Positions 1-10,599 of a stretch of DNA of 43,151 nt are shown here, piece after piece (the stretch's first letter is position 1; each line of letters opens with the position of its first letter). Both the position numbers and the translations under genes were made by a program. The stretch comes from Micrococcales bacterium. GTDB taxonomy: Bacteria > Actinomycetota > Actinomycetes > Actinomycetales > Microbacteriaceae. Location: positions 1-43,151 of the forward strand of contig CANLCU010000004.1 of assembly GCA_947489135.1 (NCBI GenBank), read 5' to 3'. The notes below the pieces were generated by a model. The model ran no database searches, was not told the DNA's origin, and saw nothing but the letters and a program-made list of their open reading frames with translations.

Positions 1-288
1 GTCAAAGAGAATGCCAGAAGAGCAGCTCTAAACGCACCTATTCAAGGAACTGCGGCTGACATCATGAAAACAGCCATGATCAACGTAGACAGAGCATTGG
101 TAAATGCCAAGGTAAAGAGCCGAATCCTGCTTCAGGTGCACGATGAATTGGTTATCGAAGTTGCTAACGGTGAACTTGAAAAGGTCCAGGAATTGGTTAT
201 CAAGGGCATGAACGAGGCAGCGCAACTGGCAGTTCCACTAGAGGTAAGCGTAGGAGTTGGCAGAAGCTGGGATGAGGCAGCTCACTAA
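1..288 (+). CDS. polA: DNA polymerase I, C-terminal end (partial)
   Basis: Open from the first base in frame 1, so the gene begins upstream of the window. The 95 visible residues are the end of the family A polymerase palm: an NAPIQGTAADIMK segment (residues 11-23 of the fragment), then QVHDELVIEV with the catalytic HDE motif C, then the conserved C-terminal GxxWDEAH-like tail. The enzyme fills gaps and removes primers during replication and repair, and finishes excision repair, which fits the uvr genes downstream. The stop codon TAA shares one base with the ATG of the HPr gene (TAATG), so the two are probably co-translated. Whether the N-terminal exonuclease domains are present cannot be judged here. 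Confidence 0.95.
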   Translation, partial: VKENARRAALNAPIQGTAADIMKTAMINVDRALVNAKVKSRILLQVHDELVIEVANGELEKVQELVIKGMNEAAQLAVPLEVSVGVGRSWDEAAH

Positions 289-554
289 TGGCTAAGCAGA
301 CCTGTGTTGTTGGCCCTGCTGTCGGTCTACATGCCCGGCCAGCCGCGGATTTCGTACGAGTGGCCTCGCTTAGTAACCACAGTGTGACTGTCACCAACCG
401 ATTAGGCAAGAAAGCCCAGGGGAGTAGCATTCTGGCTATTTTGAGTCTTGGAGCTAAACATGGGGAGCAGCTCACAATTGAGGTTGTAGGTCCTGATGAG
501 GACAAAGTCCTTGAGGCTCTAATCCGCGTTGTATCGGGCGAAAAGACCGTATAG
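288..554 (+). CDS. ptsH: HPr phosphocarrier protein of the PTS
   Basis: An 88-residue protein of the normal HPr length. HPr accepts phosphate from Enzyme I on a histidine and passes it to sugar-specific EIIA proteins in the cytoplasm. The phosphorylation site is seen as GLHARPAA with His15 in its canonical place. The regulatory serine region is GSSILAILSLG, with serines at 46 and 47. The start overlaps the polA stop by one base. No Enzyme I or EII gene is nearby, so its partners must lie elsewhere. Its position between polA and rpsA, rather than beside ptsI, is the odd point. A regulatory (Crh-like) role is possible, but His15 argues for a working phosphocarrier. Confidence 0.9.
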   Translation: MAKQTCVVGPAVGLHARPAADFVRVASLSNHSVTVTNRLGKKAQGSSILAILSLGAKHGEQLTIEVVGPDEDKVLEALIRVVSGEKTV

Positions 555-584
555 ACTTTCCAAAGGTCTGAATTTAGGCCTAAA
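553..584. other. Hairpin and 12-bp palindrome after ptsH
   Basis: A 17-base inverted repeat (553-569, seven-pair stem, three-base loop, one G-T pair) overlaps the ptsH stop codon. It is followed at 573-584 by a perfect palindrome, TTTAGGCCTAAA. There is no U-run after the hairpin, so it is a weak terminator candidate at best. The rest of the 126-base gap before rpsA must hold the rpsA promoter, but I see only weak candidates, such as TAAGAT at 660-665. Confidence 0.35.
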
Positions 585-680
585 CAAACCCAGTCCAAGT
601 TCAATTGCTGTGAGTTGCTACGCCCGTAGTTTTCAAATGGTAATTGGCCCGAGTAAAAATAAGATCGAGACAACCTCTCT

Positions 681-2153
681 ATGACAAGTAGCACCAACAA
701 AGCTCCTAAGCAGGTAGCAGTAAACGACATCGGTTCAGCAGAAGAACTTCTAGCAGAAATCGAAAAAACCCTAAAATCTTTCAACGACGGCGATCTAATC
801 GCGGGTATTGTTGTCAAGATTGACCGCGACGAGGTTCTACTCGACGTAGGTTACAAGACCGAAGGTGTTATCCCTTCACGTGAACTATCAATCAGACATG
901 ATGCAGCTCCAGGCGACATTGTTTCTGTTGGTGATTCAATCGAGGCACTTGTTCTTCAGAAAGAAGACAAAGAAGGCCGACTCATTCTTTCCAAGAAGCG
1001 TGCTCAGTACGAGCGTGCGTGGGGCGATGTTGAGAAGATCAAAGAAACTGATGGCGTCGTTACCGGTTTGGTAATCGAAGTTGTCAAGGGTGGTCTAATC
1101 GTTGACATCGGTCTTCGTGGATTCCTTCCAGCTTCTCTAATCGAACTTCGTCGCGTTCGCGATCTAACTCCTTACCTTGGTCAAAATGTTGACGCAAAGA
1201 TTCTGGAACTAGACAAGAACCGCAATAACGTTGTTCTTTCTCGCAGAGCTCTTCTAGAAGAGTCTCAGTCTGCTAACCGCAGCACATTCCTAGCAGATCT
1301 TGCTAAGGGACAGATTCGTACAGGTGTTGTTTCATCTATCGTAAACTTCGGTGCATTCATTGACCTTGGTGGTGTTGACGGTCTAGTTCACGTAAGCGAG
1401 CTTTCATGGAAGCACATCGAGCACGCTAGCGAAGTTGTTGAGATCGGTCAGGAAGTTACTGTTGAGGTTCTAGAAGTTGACCAGGACAGAGAGCGTGTTT
1501 CACTTTCTCTTAAGGCAACTCAAGAAGACCCATGGCAGGTATTTGCTAGATCACACGCAATCGGTCAGTACGCACCAGGTAAGGTCACCAAGATCGTTCC
1601 ATTCGGTGCATTCGTTCGCGTTGCAGATGGTATCGAAGGCCTAGTTCACATCAGTGAGCTTTCAGCTAAGCACATCGATCTTGCAAGCCAGGTTGTAACA
1701 GTTAACCAAGACGTATTCGTCAAGGTTATTGACATCGACCTAGAGCGTCGTCGTATCTCGCTATCTCTAAAGCAGGCTACTGAAGAAGTTAACCCAGAGG
1801 GTACTGACTTCAACCCAGCTCTTTATGGATTGGCTACCGACTTTGATGACCAGGGTAACTACAAATACCCAGAAGGTTTCGACTCAGCTACCAGCGAGTG
1901 GAAGCCAGGCTTCGAAGACGCTAAGGCTAAGTGGGAGAAGGAATACGCTGAAGCTAACGCACGCTGGGAAGAGCACAAGAAGCAGGTTAAGGCAGCTAAC
2001 GAGCTTGCAGCAACCCTTCCTGATGCAAAGCCAGAAGTACAGGCAAGCACAACCACTTCATCTTCATCTGAAGGAGCAACAGCATCAGAAGGAACTCTTT
2101 CTGAGGACGAGGCTCTATCGGCACTGCGCGACAAGCTAAACAGCGCAGAATAA
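681..2153 (+). CDS. rpsA: 30S ribosomal protein S1
   Basis: A 490-residue protein with four S1 RNA-binding domains, roughly residues 38-106, 123-190, 208-277 and 295-364. Each shows the GxVxxIxxFGAFVxxxxxxGLVHxSELS pattern or a variant. This is the four-domain actinobacterial form, not the six-domain enterobacterial one. It helps mRNAs bind the 30S subunit. After residue 370 comes a long tail with a tyrosine- and glycine-rich NPALYGLATDFDDQGNYKYP segment and an acidic, Ser/Thr-rich end. The start fits the conserved KQVAVNDIGSAEELL region just after it. No strong Shine-Dalgarno is visible. A clear terminator follows at 2168-2203. Confidence 0.97.
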   Translation: MTSSTNKAPKQVAVNDIGSAEELLAEIEKTLKSFNDGDLIAGIVVKIDRDEVLLDVGYKTEGVIPSRELSIRHDAAPGDIVSVGDSIEALVLQKEDKEGRLILSKKRAQYERAWGDVEKIKETDGVVTGLVIEVVKGGLIVDIGLRGFLPASLIELRRVRDLTPYLGQNVDAKILELDKNRNNVVLSRRALLEESQSANRSTFLADLAKGQIRTGVVSSIVNFGAFIDLGGVDGLVHVSELSWKHIEHASEVVEIGQEVTVEVLEVDQDRERVSLSLKATQEDPWQVFARSHAIGQYAPGKVTKIVPFGAFVRVADGIEGLVHISELSAKHIDLASQVVTVNQDVFVKVIDIDLERRRISLSLKQATEEVNPEGTDFNPALYGLATDFDDQGNYKYPEGFDSATSEWKPGFEDAKAKWEKEYAEANARWEEHKKQVKAANELAATLPDAKPEVQASTTTSSSSEGATASEGTLSEDEALSALRDKLNSAE

Positions 2154-2167
2154 ATAGCAGTACTTTA

Positions 2168-2203
2168 GACGGGTTGGGCTAAGGCTCAACCCGTCTTTGC
2201 TTT
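2168..2203 (+). terminator. Rho-independent terminator after rpsA
   Basis: A 12-pair stem (2168-2179 with 2184-2195, one G-T pair) closes a TAAG loop and is followed by TTTGCTTT. It lies 14 bases after the rpsA stop and just before the coaE promoter. It is the clearest one-directional intrinsic terminator in the window. Confidence 0.85.
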
Positions 2204-2213
2204 AACGACAAGT

Positions 2214-2219
2214 TAGGCT
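2214..2219 (+). promoter_or_regulatory. -10 box for a likely leaderless coaE mRNA
   Basis: TAGGCT matches the TANNNT -10 pattern and ends six bases before the coaE ATG, so transcription would begin at or next to the start codon. No ribosome binding site precedes the ATG. No convincing -35 box was found. Confidence 0.5.
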
Positions 2220-2225
2220 TAGAAC

Positions 2226-2828
2226 ATGTTTTTGATTGGGCTCACCGGTGGCATCGCAGCAGGCAAGACAACTGTTGCTGCCCATTGGGTGTCTCTAGGC
2301 GGTATCGAGATTGACGCTGACAAGCTTGCTAGAGAGGTTGTTGAACCAGGGACTAGAGGTTTAGAGCAAATCAAACAGGTATTCGGATCTTCAGTCTTGA
2401 ACGCTGATGGTTCTCTTGATCGCCAAAAACTTGGAGAGTTAGTCTTCAATAACCCTGAGATGCGTCTTGCGCTTGAGGGGATAGTTCACCCATTGGTAAG
2501 ACAACGAGCAAGTGAATTGCTAGCGGAACTTTCAGAAGACAGCATGGTTATCTACACCGTTCCACTGCTGGTTGAAGCTAATGTCTCGCTTCCGTTTGAC
2601 GTGATTGTGAGTGTCGAAGCACCTGAAGCAGACAGAGTTAAGCGATTGGCTTCAAGTAGGGGAATGAGCACTGATCAGGCTATGGCTCGCATAAGGTCAC
2701 AAGCATCTGCCATTGAAAGAGCTGCAGCTGCTGATTACATCCTGAACTCAAACCAACCTTTAACTTCCTTGCTTGCAGACGCAAGTGCTCTATGGAACAA
2801 GTTCCAGATAATGAGTCAGGCTAAGTAG
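2226..2828 (+). CDS. coaE: Dephospho-CoA kinase
   Basis: A 200-residue cytoplasmic kinase for the last step of coenzyme A synthesis, phosphorylating dephospho-CoA on the ribose 3'-hydroxyl. The P-loop GGIAAGKTT is at residues 8-16, followed by the family's [14 protein letters not shown] segment and a lid region with Arg residues near 160-170. Length is typical; some actinobacterial relatives carry an extra C-terminal domain that is absent here. The ATG lies directly after a -10-like TAGGCT, suggesting a leaderless message. The stop TAG shares one base with the GTG start of uvrB (TAGTG), so uvrB is probably translated by re-initiation. Confidence 0.95.
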   Translation: MFLIGLTGGIAAGKTTVAAHWVSLGGIEIDADKLAREVVEPGTRGLEQIKQVFGSSVLNADGSLDRQKLGELVFNNPEMRLALEGIVHPLVRQRASELLAELSEDSMVIYTVPLLVEANVSLPFDVIVSVEAPEADRVKRLASSRGMSTDQAMARIRSQASAIERAAAADYILNSNQPLTSLLADASALWNKFQIMSQAK

Positions 2829-4891
2829 TGAAGGGTCCAACAAGAACCTTCGCTCCCTTTGAAGTCATCAGCGATTACAAGCCATCCGGTGATCAACCAA
2901 CAGCTATAGCTGAGTTGACTGACCGAATCAACAACGGTGAAAAGGATGTCGTTCTTCTAGGTGCTACAGGTACTGGTAAGTCTGCAACAACAGCTTGGTT
3001 GATTGAGAAGCTTCAGAGGCCAACTCTGGTTCTAGCACACAACAAAACCTTGGCTGCTCAGTTAGTGAATGAGTTTAGAGAGCTGCTTCCAAACAACGCT
3101 GTTGAGTATTTTGTTAGCTACTACGACTACTACCAACCTGAGGCCTACGTTCCTCAAACAGACACTTTCATTGAGAAAGACTCTTCAATCAACGAAGAAG
3201 TAGAGAGACTCCGTTACTCCGCAACAATGAGCTTGTTGTCACGCCGCGATGTAGTTGTGGTCTCTACTGTGTCTTGTATCTATGGTCTTGGTGCCCCTAG
3301 CGAGTATTTAGACATGTCTATGCCACTACACAAGGGACAGACAATAGATAGAGATGAGCTCATTCGAGAGTTCGTCACTATGCAGTATCAGAGAAATGAC
3401 TACGACTTCTCGAGAGGTAACTTTCGAGTCAAGGGTGACACTATCGAGATCATCCCTGTTTATGACGAACTAGCTATCAGATTAGAACTCTTTGGCGATG
3501 AGATTGAAAACATCTATCAACTTCATCCTCTCACTGGAGAAATTGTTCGGGCGATGGACACAATCTCCGTCTATCCTGCTAGCTACTATGTGACATCAGC
3601 TGATCGCATGGGACCTGCTCTTGAAGCCATCGAAGAAGAGATGGCAGCACGAGTAAAGGAGTTTGAGATTCAAGGAAAGCTCCTAGAGGCTCAAAGAATC
3701 AAGATGCGAACTACTTTCGATCTTGAAATGATTAGAGAGCTAGGTTTCTGCAGCGGAATTGAAAACTATTCAAGACACTTAGACGGGCGTGAGCCAGGTT
3801 CCGCACCATCCTGTCTACTTGACTACTTTCCAGAAGATTTCCTAACTGTCATTGATGAATCCCATGTTACTGTGCCTCAAATCGGAGCTATGTATGAAGG
3901 TGACTCTTCCAGAAAGAGAACTCTTGTCGAGCACGGTTTTAGGTTGCCATCAGCTATGGATAACAGACCACTCAAATGGCCTGAGTTCCAAGAAAGAGTC
4001 GGCCAGACCGTTTACCTATCAGCTACTCCAGGAAAGTATGAACTCGGGGTTGCCGACGGAGCTGTAGAACAGATCATTCGACCAACCGGACTTGTTGATC
4101 CACAGATCGTCATCAAGCCTTCTAAGGGCCAGATTGATGACCTTCTGGAAGAGATTCGAATCAGGTCCGCCAAGGACGAGCGTGTATTGGTTACAACACT
4201 AACTAAGAAGATGTCTGAAGAATTGACTGAGTTCCTTACAGAAGCAGGAGTCAGGGTCCGTTACTTACACAGTGACGTTGACACCCTTAGAAGAGTTGAA
4301 CTCTTGAGAGAACTTCGCAGTGGTGTCTATGACGTACTGGTTGGAATCAACTTGTTGAGGGAAGGTCTAGATCTTCCAGAAGTATCGCTAGTGAGCATCC
4401 TTGATGCGGACAAAGAAGGATTCCTGAGATCCACTACCTCACTTATTCAAACCATTGGTCGAGCTGCACGAAACGTCAGTGGTGAAGTACACATGTATGC
4501 GGACAGAGTGACTGACTCAATGGCTAGAGCCATCGACGAAACTAACCGCAGAAGAGAGAAACAGGTTGCCTACAACCTCGCTCATGGAGTTGACCCACAA
4601 CCACTTCGTAAGAAGATTGCTGACATAACCGACAGCATCCTGCGCGAAGAACAAGACACAGCAGAACTACTTGAGAAGTCAAAGGGTAAGAAGGCTGGAA
4701 ACAAGGGCGTGACACCTTTGAAGGCTAGACCTAACCAGAACGCTAGTTATGACGAGTTATTGGATTTGGTTGTGGATCTTGACCACCAGATGAAATCAGC
4801 AGCCGCTGAACTGAAGTTTGAGCTGGCTGCGAGACTTCGCGATGAAATAAGCGAACTCAAGTACACCCTCAGGCAGATAGATAAGGTTTAG
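2828..4891 (+). CDS. uvrB: Excinuclease ABC subunit B
   Basis: A 687-residue helicase-like subunit that verifies DNA damage and recruits UvrC in nucleotide excision repair. Walker A GATGTGKS is at 45-52. The beta-hairpin region that clamps DNA begins with [12 protein letters not shown] at 98-109. [17 protein letters not shown] marks the helicase II-like region, and [27 protein letters not shown] and a C-terminal UVR motif (last 40 residues, for UvrC contact) follow. The GTG start overlaps the coaE stop by one base. The next gene, uvrA, begins 26 bases later, apparently with its own promoter. Full length with no missing motif. Confidence 0.98.
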   Translation: MKGPTRTFAPFEVISDYKPSGDQPTAIAELTDRINNGEKDVVLLGATGTGKSATTAWLIEKLQRPTLVLAHNKTLAAQLVNEFRELLPNNAVEYFVSYYDYYQPEAYVPQTDTFIEKDSSINEEVERLRYSATMSLLSRRDVVVVSTVSCIYGLGAPSEYLDMSMPLHKGQTIDRDELIREFVTMQYQRNDYDFSRGNFRVKGDTIEIIPVYDELAIRLELFGDEIENIYQLHPLTGEIVRAMDTISVYPASYYVTSADRMGPALEAIEEEMAARVKEFEIQGKLLEAQRIKMRTTFDLEMIRELGFCSGIENYSRHLDGREPGSAPSCLLDYFPEDFLTVIDESHVTVPQIGAMYEGDSSRKRTLVEHGFRLPSAMDNRPLKWPEFQERVGQTVYLSATPGKYELGVADGAVEQIIRPTGLVDPQIVIKPSKGQIDDLLEEIRIRSAKDERVLVTTLTKKMSEELTEFLTEAGVRVRYLHSDVDTLRRVELLRELRSGVYDVLVGINLLREGLDLPEVSLVSILDADKEGFLRSTTSLIQTIGRAARNVSGEVHMYADRVTDSMARAIDETNRRREKQVAYNLAHGVDPQPLRKKIADITDSILREEQDTAELLEKSKGKKAGNKGVTPLKARPNQNASYDELLDLVVDLDHQMKSAAAELKFELAARLRDEISELKYTLRQIDKV

Positions 4892-4905
4892 TTCTAACTG
4901 GGGGT

Positions 4906-4911
4906 TAAACT
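4906..4911 (+). promoter_or_regulatory. -10 box for a likely leaderless uvrA mRNA
   Basis: TAAACT ends six bases before the uvrA ATG, the same spacing as at coaE. No Shine-Dalgarno lies in the six bases between. This would give uvrA a promoter separate from the coaE-uvrB message. Confidence 0.45.
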
Positions 4912-4917
4912 GGTCAA

Positions 4918-7779
4918 ATGCCGCACATAAGCCTGCCTACCAAAGACAAACTAGTCATTAAAGGTGCCAGGGTTCACAACCTAAAGAACCTGAACCTTGA
5001 GATTCCAAAAAATGCCATGGTTGTCTTCACAGGCCTAAGTGGTTCAGGTAAATCTTCTTTAGCTTTCGACACAATCTTTGCTGAGGGACAACGTCGCTAC
5101 GTCGAATCACTTAGTGCTTACGCAAGACAGTTCCTCGGTCAGGTTGATAGACCGGATGTTGACTTCATTGAGGGACTGAGCCCAGCTGTGTCTATTGACC
5201 AGAAGTCAACCAACCGTAACCCTCGATCCACTGTTGGAACAATCACAGAGATTCACGATTACCTAAGACTTCTATGGGCTCGTATTGGTGTGCCACATTG
5301 TGCTGAGTGTGGCGAGAAGATTACGAAGCAAACAGCTCAGCAAATTGTTGACCAGATCATGCAGATCAAGACTGGTACCAAATATCAGATTCTTGCTCAG
5401 GTTGTTGATCAGAAGAAGGGCGAGTTCTCTGATCTGTTTAGAGAACTTCTAAGCCAGGGATTCGCTCGCGCTGTTGTTGACGGGGAAGTGATCCAACTCT
5501 CCGATGCAAAGCCTCTACGAAAGACCTATAAACACGACATTTCTGTTGTCATCGACCGTCTTGTTGCCAAGGATGACATCACGCAGCGTTTGACCGACTC
5601 TGTCGAAACTGCTCTAAAGGTAGCTAGTGGAAGACTGACTATCGATTTCGTTGATGTAAAAGGTGATGGCAAGTACAGAAACTTTAGCGAGAAGATGTCC
5701 TGCCCGAATGAACACACCCTAGCTCTTACTGAGATTGAGCCAAGAACCTTTTCTTTCAACGCTCCATTCGGAGCATGTCCTAAGTGTTCTGGTCTCGGAA
5801 TAAAGATGGCCGTTGATAAGGAACTAATCATTGGTGATGTTTCAGAGTCAATCAACGGTGGAGTTATCAGACCTTGGTCAACCCAGGGAAAAGGTTTATT
5901 CACTTATTACACAAGATTGCTAACTGGCCTTGCCAAAGATCTTGACTTCTCCCTGAACACAGCTTGGAAAGATCTCCCAGAGGAAGTCCAAGACGCTGTC
6001 CTTTATGGAAACAACTTCGAAGTTCAGATGAAGTGGAAGAACAAGTACGGTAGAGAACTCAAATACACAACAGGGTTCGAAGGCGCACTGAACTACATTG
6101 AACGCAAATATCTTGAAGCAGATAATGACTGGGCACGTGGCAGGTGGTCAGAGTACCTAAGAGAGACTCCATGTCCAGACTGTAACGGCGCAAGACTTCG
6201 CCCTGAAGTACTTGCCGTTAAAGTTGCCAACACTTCCATCGCTGATGTCTGTTTCATGAGCCTAGGTGAATCGTTCAATTTCTTTGACAAGCTGAAGCTC
6301 GATAAGCGTGATGAAAAGATCGCTGCTCAGGTACTTAGAGAGATTCGTTCAAGACTGGATTTCTTGATAGCAGTTGGTTTGGATTACTTGTCTCTTGAAC
6401 GTGCAGCAGCAACTCTCTCAGGTGGTGAAGCTCAAAGAATTCGACTAGCTACGCAGATTGGTGCCGGTCTTACTGGAGTTCTCTATGTGCTGGATGAACC
6501 AAGCATTGGTCTTCACCAAAGAGACAACATGAGACTTATCGAAACCCTTCTCAAGCTAAGAGATTTAGGTAACACCCTGATTGTCGTTGAACACGATGAG
6601 GACACAATCAAGGCCGCTGACTGGCTAGTCGACATTGGTCCAGGGGCTGGTGTCAACGGCGGTGAAGTTGTTCACAGCGGAAGCTACAAAGCCATTCTTA
6701 CAAACAAGGAATCAATCACCGGAGCATTCTTGAGTGGTCGTGAATCCATCGAATTGCCAAAGAAGAGACGAGTCATCGATAAAGATCGTCAAATCAAGGT
6801 TGTTGGAGCGAGAGAAAACAACCTAAAGAACATCGATGTCACCTTCCCGCTAGGGACTTTTACGTCAGTTACAGGTGTGAGTGGTTCAGGTAAGTCTTCG
6901 CTGGTCAATGACGTTTTGTACGAGGTGCTAGCAAACAAGCTCAATGGTTCTAAAGGTGTTGCTGGAAAACACACCAGAGTTGAAGGATTAGATCAACTAG
7001 ACAAGGTTGTCCACGTAGATCAGAACCCAATCGGTAGAACTCCTAGATCTAACCCAGCAACATACACAGGAGTGTTTGACCACATCCGTAAGTTGTTTGC
7101 TGACACTCAGGAATCTAAGGCCAGGGGATACCAGCAAGGTAGATTCTCGTTCAACGTGAAGGGTGGACGCTGCGAGGCTTGTAGTGGTGATGGAACTCTA
7201 AAGATTGAAATGAACTTCCTGCCAGATGTATACGTTTCTTGCGAAGTCTGTCATGGAGCTCGATACAACAGAGAAACGCTTCAGGTGAAGTACAAAGGCA
7301 AATCCATTGCTGAAGTTCTAGAGATGCCAATCTCTGAAGGAGCCGAATTCTTCAAAACAATTACTTCAATCTCAAGATACTTAGACACCCTGGTTGATGT
7401 TGGTCTGGGTTATGTTCGCCTAGGTCAGAGTGCTACAACTCTTTCCGGTGGTGAAGCGCAGCGTGTGAAACTCGCTACTGAACTGCAGAAGAGATCATAC
7501 GGAAGAAGCATCTATGTTCTCGACGAGCCAACCACTGGTCTTCACTTCGAGGATGTAAGAAAACTTCTGTTAGTTCTAAATGGACTAGTAGATAAGGGGA
7601 ATACAGTCATAGTGATTGAACACAACCTTGATGTAATCAAGAGCTCTGACTGGGTTGTAGATATCGGCCCAGAGGGTGGCTCACGCGGTGGTGAAGTTGT
7701 TGCAGTTGGAACACCTGAGCAAATAGCGAAGGTAGCTAAATCACATACAGGTAAGTTCCTCAAGGAAATACTTAGCTAG
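4918..7779 (+). CDS. uvrA: Excinuclease ABC subunit A
   Basis: A 953-residue damage sensor with two ABC ATPase modules. The first Walker [10 protein letters not shown], is at 39-47; its signature [16 protein letters not shown] and Walker [14 protein letters not shown] come in the middle of the protein. The second module has [24 protein letters not shown] and [13 protein letters not shown]. Zinc-binding pairs CAEC, CPKC and CPDC, and the CEAC/CEVC pairs of the second module, are all present. As a dimer it loads UvrB at lesions. The ATG follows a TANNNT box with no room for a ribosome binding site. uvrC starts two bases after the stop. Confidence 0.98.
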   Translation: MPHISLPTKDKLVIKGARVHNLKNLNLEIPKNAMVVFTGLSGSGKSSLAFDTIFAEGQRRYVESLSAYARQFLGQVDRPDVDFIEGLSPAVSIDQKSTNRNPRSTVGTITEIHDYLRLLWARIGVPHCAECGEKITKQTAQQIVDQIMQIKTGTKYQILAQVVDQKKGEFSDLFRELLSQGFARAVVDGEVIQLSDAKPLRKTYKHDISVVIDRLVAKDDITQRLTDSVETALKVASGRLTIDFVDVKGDGKYRNFSEKMSCPNEHTLALTEIEPRTFSFNAPFGACPKCSGLGIKMAVDKELIIGDVSESINGGVIRPWSTQGKGLFTYYTRLLTGLAKDLDFSLNTAWKDLPEEVQDAVLYGNNFEVQMKWKNKYGRELKYTTGFEGALNYIERKYLEADNDWARGRWSEYLRETPCPDCNGARLRPEVLAVKVANTSIADVCFMSLGESFNFFDKLKLDKRDEKIAAQVLREIRSRLDFLIAVGLDYLSLERAAATLSGGEAQRIRLATQIGAGLTGVLYVLDEPSIGLHQRDNMRLIETLLKLRDLGNTLIVVEHDEDTIKAADWLVDIGPGAGVNGGEVVHSGSYKAILTNKESITGAFLSGRESIELPKKRRVIDKDRQIKVVGARENNLKNIDVTFPLGTFTSVTGVSGSGKSSLVNDVLYEVLANKLNGSKGVAGKHTRVEGLDQLDKVVHVDQNPIGRTPRSNPATYTGVFDHIRKLFADTQESKARGYQQGRFSFNVKGGRCEACSGDGTLKIEMNFLPDVYVSCEVCHGARYNRETLQVKYKGKSIAEVLEMPISEGAEFFKTITSISRYLDTLVDVGLGYVRLGQSATTLSGGEAQRVKLATELQKRSYGRSIYVLDEPTTGLHFEDVRKLLLVLNGLVDKGNTVIVIEHNLDVIKSSDWVVDIGPEGGSRGGEVVAVGTPEQIAKVAKSHTGKFLKEILS

Positions 7780-7781
7780 AA

Positions 7782-9638
7782 ATGGCAAACGATCTCAGCT
7801 TTAGACCAAAGAGTTCGGAGATACCCACTGACCCAGGTGTTTATCGATTCTTGGATGAGAATGGTCGCGTTCTCTATGTTGGTAAAGCAAAGAATCTAAG
7901 AGCCAGACTTACTTCCTACTTCGCTCCTCTGAACACCTTGCAAGAGAAGACCAGAAGAATGGTTCTTACCGCAAGAGATGTGAACTGGACCATTGTAAAG
8001 ACAGAGTTCGAAGCACTTCAGCTTGAGTTCACCTGGATCAAAGAGTTCAATCCTCCCTTCAACGTTCGCTTCAAGGACGACAAGTCCTACCCGTACCTCG
8101 CTATCACCATGACAGATAAGTTTCCTCGGGTCTTCATCACTCGTAATAGGGAAATCAAGGGTGCCAAGTACTTCGGCCCTTACACAAAGACTTGGGCTAT
8201 CAGGGACACTCTCGACAGCCTTTTGAAGGTGTATCCGATTCGCTCTTGTTCTGCAGGGGTTTTCAATACTGCGAAATCAACTAACAGACCTTGTCTGTTA
8301 GCAGACATAGGTAAGTGTGCCGCTCCATGTGTAGGCCGAGTGACTCCAGAGAAGCACAAAGATCTAGCAAAAGGTTTTTCAGACTTCTTGCAAAGCGGAG
8401 ATGAATCTCATGTCGAATCACTAAGAGCGAGGATGCTAACTGCATCTGACGAAAGTAATTTCGAGCTTGCTGCAAAGCTAAGAGACAACATCATTGCCTT
8501 AGACACAGTCCTTGAAAAAAGCACCGTTGTCTTTACAGACCAAACTGATGCTGATCTATTTGGCATCGCTGATGACGAACTTGCAGCGGCTGTAAGCCTG
8601 TTCAGAGTTCGAGGCGGACGTATACGCGGTGTGATGGGGTGGGTTGTTGACAAAGAGCTAGAGCGAGATCAATCTGAACTAGTTGAGTATCTCTTGCAGA
8701 ACGTTTATGGCAAGGATGCAACTTTCGCGAGTGATGTTCCTAAAGAAGTTTTAGTTCCTGTTCTTCCTGCTGACTCCGAAGCTTTAGGTATGTGGCTTTC
8801 AGGAATTAGAGGAGCTAAAGTTGACCTTCGCATTCCACAGCGAGGCGACAAGAGAGCACTTGCTGAAACTGCTCTTACTAATGCCAAGCACGCTCTCGGT
8901 CTATACAAGCTAAGAAGAACTGCTGACTTCACAGCTAGATCGGAAGCTCTTGCAGAAATTCAAAAGGCTCTGAATCTAGAAACAGCACCGCTTCGAATCG
9001 AATGTTTCGACGTTTCGCATCTTGGTGGAACTGGAATCGTTGCATCAATGGTCGTCTTCGAAGATGGTTTGTCAAAGAAGAGTCAGTACCGGAAGTTCAA
9101 CATCGAAACATCAAGTGATGACACAGAGTCGATCTATCAAACACTGACCAGGAGGTTGAAGTATCTGGCTGATGGAGTTGAGGACAATGACAACAAGTTC
9201 AGCTATAGACCTGGGTTGCTAATTGTCGATGGTGGACAACCTCAAGTCAATGCCGCAGCTAAAGCTCTAGCTGACACTGGTATAAACGACATTGCTGTGA
9301 TTGGTTTAGCTAAGCGTCTAGAAGAGATCTGGCTACCAAACAACCCATTCCCAGTCATCCTGCCAAGAGGATCTGAAGCCTTATTCCTCCTTCAAAGAAT
9401 TAGAGATGAAGCGCACCGGTTTGCCATCACCGCCCAGCGAGCTCAAAGGAAATCGAGCATTGCCACGGAGCTTGGCTCTATTGAAGGTCTAGGAGATAAG
9501 AGGGTCTCAGCCCTGCTCAGAAGGTTCGGCTCGGCTAAACGCCTGAAGCTAGCAAGTGTAGAAGAAATAGCCGAGGTGGCTGGCATAGGGCCTGTATTGG
9601 CAGCGTTAATCGCTGAGCGGTTGCAGGACAAGGATTAG
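7782..9638 (+). CDS. uvrC: Excinuclease ABC subunit C
   Basis: A 618-residue nuclease making both cuts around a lesion. The N-terminal GIY-YIG domain shows GVYRF (19-23) and LYVGKAK (31-37). A cysteine-bearing segment ([21 protein letters not shown]) follows, then a UVR motif near 205-240 for UvrB contact. The RNase H-like nuclease domain shows [10 protein letters not shown] and [14 protein letters not shown]. Tandem helix-hairpin-helix motifs close the protein ([19 protein letters not shown]). It begins two bases after uvrA, so the two are very likely one operon. Having uvrB, uvrA and uvrC adjacent completes the excision pathway in one place. Confidence 0.97.
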   Translation: MANDLSFRPKSSEIPTDPGVYRFLDENGRVLYVGKAKNLRARLTSYFAPLNTLQEKTRRMVLTARDVNWTIVKTEFEALQLEFTWIKEFNPPFNVRFKDDKSYPYLAITMTDKFPRVFITRNREIKGAKYFGPYTKTWAIRDTLDSLLKVYPIRSCSAGVFNTAKSTNRPCLLADIGKCAAPCVGRVTPEKHKDLAKGFSDFLQSGDESHVESLRARMLTASDESNFELAAKLRDNIIALDTVLEKSTVVFTDQTDADLFGIADDELAAAVSLFRVRGGRIRGVMGWVVDKELERDQSELVEYLLQNVYGKDATFASDVPKEVLVPVLPADSEALGMWLSGIRGAKVDLRIPQRGDKRALAETALTNAKHALGLYKLRRTADFTARSEALAEIQKALNLETAPLRIECFDVSHLGGTGIVASMVVFEDGLSKKSQYRKFNIETSSDDTESIYQTLTRRLKYLADGVEDNDNKFSYRPGLLIVDGGQPQVNAAAKALADTGINDIAVIGLAKRLEEIWLPNNPFPVILPRGSEALFLLQRIRDEAHRFAITAQRAQRKSSIATELGSIEGLGDKRVSALLRRFGSAKRLKLASVEEIAEVAGIGPVLAALIAERLQDKD

Positions 9639-9718
9639 TAGCCCACAGCTATTTTCCAATATGGAAGTCGGGCGTGTCGCAAATTGGTTAGAGTTATGTC
9701 TAAGCAGTCGAAAGGCCC
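9639..9718 (+). promoter_or_regulatory. uvrC-rapZ gap with possible promoter
   Basis: The 80-base gap holds a small inverted repeat, TTCCA-ATA-TGGAA (9654-9666), and a TANNNT box, TAGAGT, at 9689-9694, about 25 bases before the rapZ ATG. An AAAGG three bases before the ATG could be a tightly spaced ribosome binding site. None of these is strong. Confidence 0.3.
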
Positions 9719-10597
9719 ATGTTGAACAGTTCTAAGTCATACGAGTTACTGGTGGTAACTGGCATGTCAGGCGCGGGACGTTCAACAGTTGCCAATGCTC
9801 TGGAAGACATGGACTGGTACGTAGTCGACAATCTTCCGCCACAAATGCTCAAACCAATGGCTGAGTTATTTGCTTCGGCAGACAAAGAGCTTCCTAGATT
9901 AGCTGTGGTAATCGATGCACGTGGTGGTGGTTTCTTCGAAGACCTTTCTGGCTACATCACAGACATGCAGAGTGGCAACATCGAGGTGCAAGTACTTTTC
10001 TTAGAGGCTAATGACGCAACTCTAGTCAAGAGGTTTGAACAAGTTCGTAGACCTCATCCACTTCAAGGTGATGGCACAATATCAGACGGCATTGCCTCTG
10101 AGCGATCACGACTGCTGCCGCTTCGTGAGCAAGCAGATTTGATTATTGATAGTAGCGACCTAAACATTTATCAGTTGGGTGCCAAGATTGCTGAGAACTT
10201 CTCTGTTGGTCAAAGCAACGAATTGAAACTTATGATCCAGAGTTTCGGTTTCAAGTATGGAGCTCCAAGCGACGCTGATTTGATAGCTGATATGAGATTC
10301 ATTCCGAACCCTTACTGGAACGAAGAGCTAAGACCATTCAACGGCGAAGACAAACAAGTTTCTGATTATGTTCTAAATCAAGAAGGTGCTGAGGAATTTA
10401 TCAGCAACTATGTTGCTTCTCTTAAACCAGTTCTCGAAGGTTTTCAAAGAGAGAACCGCAGAAGAGTTTCAATAGGTATTGGTTGCACAGGTGGAAAGCA
10501 TCGTTCTGTTGCTACTGCCATTGAATTAGCAAAGCGACTTTCAGCCTTAGAAGGCATTGAAGTAAGCATTAAGCATAGAGACCTAGGGAAAGAGTAG
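9719..10597 (+). CDS. rapZ: RapZ-family nucleotide-binding protein
   Basis: A 292-residue protein. The P-loop GMSGAGRS (15-22) is followed by [10 protein letters not shown], and the C-terminal half carries [13 protein letters not shown], the hallmark of the family. In E. coli RapZ is an RNase adapter controlling GlmS through small RNAs. In Gram-positive bacteria the homologue (YvcJ) precedes whiA and its role is less clear, though it binds nucleotides and affects cell-wall metabolism and competence. Here too whiA follows after two bases. The chosen ATG is the only plausible start: the in-frame upstream GTG at 9674 runs into a stop. Confidence 0.93.
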   Translation: MLNSSKSYELLVVTGMSGAGRSTVANALEDMDWYVVDNLPPQMLKPMAELFASADKELPRLAVVIDARGGGFFEDLSGYITDMQSGNIEVQVLFLEANDATLVKRFEQVRRPHPLQGDGTISDGIASERSRLLPLREQADLIIDSSDLNIYQLGAKIAENFSVGQSNELKLMIQSFGFKYGAPSDADLIADMRFIPNPYWNEELRPFNGEDKQVSDYVLNQEGAEEFISNYVASLKPVLEGFQRENRRRVSIGIGCTGGKHRSVATAIELAKRLSALEGIEVSIKHRDLGKE

Positions 10598-10599
10598 TC

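Noticed and set aside
553-569. Hairpin at the ptsH stop as a Rho-independent terminator
   Set aside because: There is no T-run after the stem, and the seven-pair stem contains a G-T pair; kept only as a weak structural feature.
200-817. A 205-codon open frame on the minus strand across ptsH and the start of rpsA
   Set aside because: It runs antisense to clearly recognised ptsH and rpsA, has no recognisable domain, and has a biased composition typical of a shadow frame.
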